Part shown: in pieces, positions 12,903-17,201 of the stretch | Position numbering within the stretch: the stretch's first letter is position 1 | How the letters are laid out: the number at the start of each line of letters is the position of its first letter | Assembly: GCA_016938245.1 (NCBI GenBank) | Contig: JAFGUY010000008.1 | Coordinates: 1-17,201, forward strand | Direction of reading: 5' to 3' | Length of the DNA: 17,201 nucleotides | Source: Candidatus Omnitrophota bacterium | GTDB taxonomy: Bacteria; Omnitrophota; Gorgyraeia; Gygaellales; Profunditerraquicolaceae | The notes under the pieces: generated by a model | What the model saw: only the letters and a program-made list of their open reading frames with translations | The model's database searches: none | What the model was told of the DNA's origin: nothing | Program-made: the position numbers and the translations under genes

Positions 12903-13347
12903 GGAATATGCATTTTTTCTCCTTAAATACAGGGCGCTCAGCGAAAAAGAGCTTATCCAGCGCCTTAAAAGAAAAAAATTCCCCGAGGAAGAAATTAAGA
13001 AGGTTATCTCTTTCTTAAAGGAGAGGGGATTTATTGATGATATAGCTTTTGCCAAGGTCTGGGTTAGTTGCCGATTAAGCCGTTCATTCGGTTTAAATAG
13101 AATTACCCAAGAACTAAAATTAAAAGGGATCAACAGGGAAGTTTTAGAAGAAAGAATTGCTCAAGTAAAAAAGGATTATTGCGAAAGCAAGGTAATAGAG
13201 CAATTGGCCAGAGATAGATTAAGCAGGCTTAAGAATATTGAACCGGTTAAAGCAAGAAACCGCACTTATGCCTACCTTATCCGCCGCGGATTCTCCCCCG
13301 AAGGAGTTTCCGACACCTTAAATAAAATATGCAAGCAGATATATTAA
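12892..13347 (+). CDS. recX: RecA regulatory protein RecX
   Basis: A 151-aa all-helical RecX, which caps or destabilises RecA filaments and limits their activity. The family pattern is visible in AFFLLKYRALSEKELIQRLK, then KERGFIDDIAFAKVWVSCRL, SFGLNRITQELKLKGI, and the last repeat RNRTYAYLIRRGFSPEGVSDTL. The start is GTG at 12892, overlapping recA by 11 nt; TTG at 12895 is the only close alternative. The purine run AAGGAAAAAGA a few bases upstream may serve as ribosome-binding site. Its end overlaps alaS by 19 nt. The recA-recX-alaS order is a known arrangement in several bacterial groups. Confidence 0.9.
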   Translation: MLPKEYAFFLLKYRALSEKELIQRLKRKKFPEEEIKKVISFLKERGFIDDIAFAKVWVSCRLSRSFGLNRITQELKLKGINREVLEERIAQVKKDYCESKVIEQLARDRLSRLKNIEPVKARNRTYAYLIRRGFSPEGVSDTLNKICKQIY

Positions 13348-15866
13348 GGGAAAAATTCCTTAAGTTTTTTGAATCCAAGGGGCATAAAATCGTTGAGAGC
13401 GATTCACTTATACCTTGCGATGACCCTACGGTTTTGTTTACCCCTGCCGGGATGAATCAGTTTAAGCGGGAGTTTCTAGGGCTTGATTCCGGTTTTAAGC
13501 GCGCAACTACATCCCAGCGTTGCCTGCGTACCGATGATTTAGAAAAGGTAGGCAAGACCAGCAGCCACCATACATTCTTTGAGATGCTCGGGAACTTTTC
13601 TTTCGGAGATTACTTTAAGGAAGAAGCAATCTCCTGGGCGTGGGAGTTTTTAACCCGCGAGTTAAAAATAAAAACAGATAGGCTTTGGGTATCGGTTTAT
13701 AAAGATGATGATGAAGCTTATGTAATTTGGAAGGATAAAATAGGCCTTCCTGAGAAAAAGATTGTTAGGTTAGGAGACAAAGATAATTTCTGGCCTGCCG
13801 AGGCTAAGGCAAAAGGCCCGAACGGGCCGTGCGGCCCGTGCTCGGAGATCTTTTATGATACTATGGAGATCTGGAATTTAGTCTTTACGCAGTTTAACCG
13901 CAAAGAAAACGGCGAATTAGAGCCTTTGCCGAATAAGAACATTGATACCGGTATGGGTTTAGAGAGGTTGACTGCGATAATGGAGGGTAAAGAGAATAAC
14001 TTCGAGACGGAATTATTCCAGCCGATAATTAAAGAGATAAAAAGAGAAGCTTCTTTGGGAATAGGGGGACTCTCCCCATTATTTTATGCTATTGCCGACC
14101 ATATAAGGGCGGTAGTATTTTCCGTATATGACGGGGTTATGCCTTCTAATGAGGGCCGCGGTTACGTAATAAGAAAGATTATCCGTAAAAGCATCCTGCA
14201 CCTAAGAAGATTAGGGATAGACAAGCCGTTTTTAAATAAACTGGTGCCGCAAGTCTCAGAGGCCATGCGAGAGCCTTATCCGGGTTTAAAAGATAAACAG
14301 GAGGCGATTGCCGCGGTAATATTAAACGAGGAGAATAATTTTATTAATACTTTAGATTCCACGGATAGCTTGTTTAAAGAAAAGTTTTCCGGTTTTAGCA
14401 AAAAGGATGACGCAGCAAAAGCAGGCAGGGTTGTTTTTGAGCTTTATGACACTTACGGTATTCCTTTGGATTTAACTAAAGAATGGCTTAATGCGGAAGG
14501 TATAAAATTCAGCGAGGGCGTATTTCAAGAAGAGCTTAATGCTCAAAAAGAGCGCTCCCGGGTAAAAAGTTCCATGAAGGGGGATGTCTTTGACGCCAAG
14601 GGTTTAGGGCTTAAATTAAAGGAGACTAAATTTTGCGGTTATAACGAGGACTCTATTAAGGCAAATATAGAAGTTATCTTAAAAGGCGGTAAAGAGGTGA
14701 AAGAAGCAGCTAAAGAAGAAATGCTGCAGATTATATTGGATAGAACCTGTTTTTATCCTGAATCCGGAGGCCAGGTAGGGGATACAGGCGAACTGATTAA
14801 CGGCGATAGTATATTTGAGGTTTTAGATACAGAGAAAAAAGATAATATTATCCTGCATACGGGCAAGGTAAAAAGCGGAATTTTTAAAAAAGGCGATTCT
14901 GTAACTGCTGCGATTAATGGCAAGCGCAGGCTAAGTATCTCCCGTAACCATACCGCAACTCATATACTGCAGGCAGCGCTTAGGAAGGTTTTAGGAGAGC
15001 ATGTGCAGCAACAGGGCTCGTTGGTTGCCGAAGAAAAGTTCCGTTTTGATTTTACCCACTTTAAAGGCTTGAGCCGAGAAGAGATAAAAAAAGTTGAAGA
15101 GGTTGCCAACGGCTATATTAACGGAAACCTCAACGTAGAGGCAAAAGAGATGGAATTAAAAGAAGCCAGGAAGACTAATGCTTTGGCTTTCTTCGGCGAG
15201 AAATACGGCGAGAAGGTGCGCGTGGTTTCGGTAGGCGGGGTCTCGATAGAATTCTGCGGCGGAGCACACCTTAAGAATACTAAGGATATAGAATTAATAA
15301 AGATTATTCAGGAGGGTTCGGTTGCCAGCGGCATAAGAAGGATTGAGGGGGTAACTGCTGATTACGCCAGAAAATTTATGGAAGAAGAAAGTTTGAGGCT
15401 TGATGAAGAAAATAAGAAGAAAGAAAGGCTTGGCAAGGAAAAAGAGAAAGAGAAACAGGAATCGGCAAAATTAAGCCAGTCCCTTCGGGAATTAGCCCCT
15501 AAAATCATAGAGAGGTCTGAAAAGATTAATGGGATAAATTTAATTTTTTCGCAGGAGCAGGGGGTAAATATAAATGCCTTGCGTAAGCTTACGGACTTTA
15601 TTAAGGAGAAGGCAAAACTTTCAATAATTGCCTTGGGTTCAAAAGACAATGATAAAGCTTTTTTAGTTATCGCGGTAACCGAGGATTTATTCTCTCAAGG
15701 GATCGACGCTTTAACTTTGATCCGTAAAATTTCCCCGGTTATTAATGGTAGCGGCGGAGGCAGAAAGGATTTTGCCCAGGCAGGAGGTTCTAAGCCGGAA
15801 AATTTTACATTGGCATTTGAGGAATTAAAGGGTATAATTATAAATTTAGGTAAGAGTAGCCAGTAG
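13329..15866 (+). CDS. alaS: alanyl-tRNA synthetase
   Basis: An 845-aa class II synthetase charging tRNA-Ala. It begins with the usual ILREKFLKFFESKGH and FTPAGMNQFKREFLG. Motif-2 surroundings are RTDDLEKVGKTSSHHTFFEM, and the ATP site region is NGPCGPCSEIFYD (165-177) and DTGMGLERL (206-214). The editing domain, which removes mischarged Ser and Gly, has FYPESGGQVGDTG (475-487), zinc ligands HTATH (541-545) and C643/H647 in CGGAHL. The C-terminal C-Ala domain has a very Lys/Glu-rich stretch (683-715) and a GSGGGRKDFAQAGG segment near 800-815. Between CSEIFYD and EIWNLVF only two residues remain, where most bacterial enzymes have a longer loop. The start overlaps recX by 19 nt and has no clear Shine-Dalgarno. 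The last codons run into a CAGTAG-type repeat. Confidence 0.97.
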   Translation: MQADILREKFLKFFESKGHKIVESDSLIPCDDPTVLFTPAGMNQFKREFLGLDSGFKRATTSQRCLRTDDLEKVGKTSSHHTFFEMLGNFSFGDYFKEEAISWAWEFLTRELKIKTDRLWVSVYKDDDEAYVIWKDKIGLPEKKIVRLGDKDNFWPAEAKAKGPNGPCGPCSEIFYDTMEIWNLVFTQFNRKENGELEPLPNKNIDTGMGLERLTAIMEGKENNFETELFQPIIKEIKREASLGIGGLSPLFYAIADHIRAVVFSVYDGVMPSNEGRGYVIRKIIRKSILHLRRLGIDKPFLNKLVPQVSEAMREPYPGLKDKQEAIAAVILNEENNFINTLDSTDSLFKEKFSGFSKKDDAAKAGRVVFELYDTYGIPLDLTKEWLNAEGIKFSEGVFQEELNAQKERSRVKSSMKGDVFDAKGLGLKLKETKFCGYNEDSIKANIEVILKGGKEVKEAAKEEMLQIILDRTCFYPESGGQVGDTGELINGDSIFEVLDTEKKDNIILHTGKVKSGIFKKGDSVTAAINGKRRLSISRNHTATHILQAALRKVLGEHVQQQGSLVAEEKFRFDFTHFKGLSREEIKKVEEVANGYINGNLNVEAKEMELKEARKTNALAFFGEKYGEKVRVVSVGGVSIEFCGGAHLKNTKDIELIKIIQEGSVASGIRRIEGVTADYARKFMEEESLRLDEENKKKERLGKEKEKEKQESAKLSQSLRELAPKIIERSEKINGINLIFSQEQGVNINALRKLTDFIKEKAKLSIIALGSKDNDKAFLVIAVTEDLFSQGIDALTLIRKISPVINGSGGGRKDFAQAGGSKPENFTLAFEELKGIIINLGKSSQ

Positions 15867-15884
15867 CTAGTAGTCAGTAGTTAG
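15855..15884. repeat. imperfect (C/T)AGTAG microrepeat between alaS and hisD
   Basis: The sequence reads AGTAGC CAGTAG CTAG TAGT CAGTAG TTAG, several near copies of a six-base unit. It covers the last three codons and stop of alaS (TAG 15864-15866) and half of the 30-nt gap. It carries stop codons in the plus frames. The hisD start follows after GGTGGA, a weak Shine-Dalgarno. Confidence 0.6.
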
Positions 15885-15896
15885 GGTGGAAAGAAG

Positions 15897-17123
15897 ATGA
15901 AAATTATAAGATCGACAAGCAAGCAGGTAGATAAAATTTGTAACCGCTCAAATCTTAAAAAACGGCGCGTTGAAGATAAGGTTCGTAAGATTATTGACGA
16001 GGTGCGCCTTTACGGAGATGAGGCCTTATTGAAATATACCCGTAAGTTTGACGGCGTAAAATTACTCCCACGGCAGCTTAAAGTTTCGGCGATTGAGATA
16101 AGCGGCGCATACCAGAATATATCCCCGAATTTTGTCTCGACTTTAAAGGTAGTGATAGATAATGTAAACCGTTTCTACCGTAAGGCGCTGAAGAAATCGT
16201 GGAGAATAAAGGATGCGGATGGGGCAGTAGTGGGAGAAAATTATAACCCTCTTGAGCGCGTAGGGATATATATACCCGCAGGAACAGCGCCGTTAGTATC
16301 TACCGTGTATATGACGGTTTTGCCGGCTAAGATCGCCGGGGTAAGAAAGATTGTTCTTATCTCTCCGCCGGATAAAGGAGGCTATATAAATCCGCACATA
16401 TTAGTGGTAGCTAATCTATTAAAGGTGGATGAAATTTACCGTGTAGGCGGGGCGCAAGGGGTTGCCGCTTTGGCATACGGGACCAAAATTATTCCCGCGG
16501 TAGATAAAATTATCGGCCCCGGAAATATTTATGTAAGCGAAGCTAAGAGGCAGATCTTTGGGCAGGTAGATATCGATATGATTGCCGGGCCTACGGAACT
16601 TGTGATTATTGCTAACCGTTTTAGTAATCCTAAGTTTATTATTGCCGATTTATCCGCACAGGCAGAGCACGCTAAAGGCCTGGTTGTGCTTATAACCAAT
16701 TCCAAGGCATTAGCGCAGGAAGTAAAGTCTAAACTTGAAGGAATGGACGGGTTTATTATCCTGGCTAAGAATTTAGAGGAGGCAGTTGAAATTAACAATA
16801 GAATAGCCCCTGAGCACCTTGAGATTTTAGTAAATAACCCCAACCGGCTTTTAAAGCGGGTTAAAAATGCCGGGGCAGTATTCTTAGGGCCTTTTAGCCC
16901 TACTGCAGTAGGGGACTATGTTGCCGGCCCAAGCCATGTCTTGCCTACGGCGGGAACAGCAAGATTTTTCTCCGGTTTATCTGTATCGGATTTCTTAAAG
17001 AGCAGCCATGTTATAAGTTATTCTAAGAAGGCTTTGGAGAAGATAAAAGAGCCCTTAGAAAAGATTGCCGCAATTGAAGGCCTGACTAAACATTTAGATT
17101 CGGTAAAGGCGAGGTTCTATTGA
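15897..17123 (+). CDS. hisD: histidinol dehydrogenase
   Basis: A 408-aa zinc enzyme carrying out the last two steps of histidine synthesis, histidinol to histidine with two NAD+. The NAD region VGIYIPAGTAPLVSTV (122-137) and GGAQGVAALAYGT (184-196) are clear, then IGPGNIYVSEAKR (206-218) and DIDMIAGPTELVII (225-238). Zinc ligands by comparison with E. coli are Q255 and H258 (DLSAQAEH), D340 (AVGDY) and H399 (TKHLDS). Catalytic E306 and H307 lie in APEHLE. The C-terminus is complete. It follows alaS after 30 nt and is probably read from the recA operon, since I see no promoter in that gap. No other his gene lies within the 78 nt that remain before the window ends. Confidence 0.97.
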   Translation: MKIIRSTSKQVDKICNRSNLKKRRVEDKVRKIIDEVRLYGDEALLKYTRKFDGVKLLPRQLKVSAIEISGAYQNISPNFVSTLKVVIDNVNRFYRKALKKSWRIKDADGAVVGENYNPLERVGIYIPAGTAPLVSTVYMTVLPAKIAGVRKIVLISPPDKGGYINPHILVVANLLKVDEIYRVGGAQGVAALAYGTKIIPAVDKIIGPGNIYVSEAKRQIFGQVDIDMIAGPTELVIIANRFSNPKFIIADLSAQAEHAKGLVVLITNSKALAQEVKSKLEGMDGFIILAKNLEEAVEINNRIAPEHLEILVNNPNRLLKRVKNAGAVFLGPFSPTAVGDYVAGPSHVLPTAGTARFFSGLSVSDFLKSSHVISYSKKALEKIKEPLEKIAAIEGLTKHLDSVKARFY

Positions 17124-17138
17124 GTTACGTAAAAGTAA

Positions 17139-17167
17139 TGGAAATGAACCCTTAATTGTGCTATCAT
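17139..17167 (+). promoter_or_regulatory. possible promoter downstream of hisD
   Basis: An extended -10 TG-C-TATCAT (17159-17167) stands 17 nt after TGGAAA (17139-17144), which matches four of six -35 bases. The predicted start point falls inside the palindrome at 17168-17191. The gene it would serve is outside the window. Confidence 0.3.
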
Positions 17168-17191
17168 GGTTCCATGAGACCTCATGGAACC
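17168..17191. repeat. palindrome with 11-bp perfect arms after hisD
   Basis: GGTTCCATGAG (17168-17178) and CTCATGGAACC (17181-17191) are perfect inverted copies separated only by AC. With so short a centre it is better suited to a dimeric protein site or a repeat-element end than to an RNA terminator, and no T-run follows before the window ends. Confidence 0.6.
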
Positions 17192-17201
17192 CAGAAAGAG
17201 C

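Noticed and set aside
17119..17154. Short open frame starting TTG (overlapping the hisD stop) as a next gene
   Set aside because: It ends after about ten codons at TAA and has no ribosome-binding site.

Overview
The window reads as chromosomal DNA of a moderately AT-rich, probably anaerobic, uncultured bacterium. The gene style (recA-recX-alaS order, short ArgA-type acetyltransferase, EtfA with a built-in ferredoxin, AGG-rich arginine codons, palindromic GGGAC-type intergenic repeats) makes me think of Omnitrophota or another PVC/deltaproteobacterial-like lineage. That placement is an inference from style and not a phylogenetic result. Almost all of the window is coding; no rRNA, tRNA or CRISPR was seen.

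Layout. Bases 1-123 may hold the tail of an upstream gene. glgC (ADP-glucose synthesis) and a short argA-like GNAT acetyltransferase follow, 2 nt apart. An extended -10 promoter then leads to a three-gene operon: acyl-CoA dehydrogenase, EtfB, and an EtfA carrying an N-terminal 2x[4Fe-4S] ferredoxin domain. This is the same set of parts as known flavin-based electron-bifurcating acyl-CoA dehydrogenase/Etf complexes. A 22-bp perfect inverted repeat closes that operon. A consensus-like promoter (TTGACA-17-TATATT) then drives a 59-aa helix-turn-helix gene and smc.

The centrepiece is smc. Its P-loop is split between GPNGCGK and SN by a 561-aa in-frame intein with complete splicing motifs, a LAGLIDADG homing endonuclease and an extra candidate DNA-binding insert. 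Removing it restores GPNGCGKSN and leaves a 1075-aa SMC. That SMC also lacks a recognisable canonical hinge: the midpoint of the molecule holds only a short segment of about 57 residues.

A GAF-GGDEF diguanylate cyclase on the minus strand meets smc tail to tail with a 4-nt overlap of the coding ends. The 322-nt gap between it and recA holds a 147-bp element bounded by 15-bp inverted repeats, a 12-mer tandem repeat, a 17-bp palindrome that could be an SOS operator, and a full-consensus promoter (TTGACA-17-TATAAT) for recA. recA, recX and alaS overlap one another and are followed by hisD after a short CAGTAG-type repeat. The right end carries a palindrome with 11-bp arms just downstream of a possible promoter, running into sequence outside the window.

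Functionally the window joins central metabolism (glycogen precursor, arginine, histidine, anaerobic electron transfer) with genome maintenance (SMC, RecA, RecX). The notable biology is the SMC intein, the unusual SMC hinge, the bifurcating-type acyl-CoA dehydrogenase/Etf set and two related-looking palindromic repeat elements.
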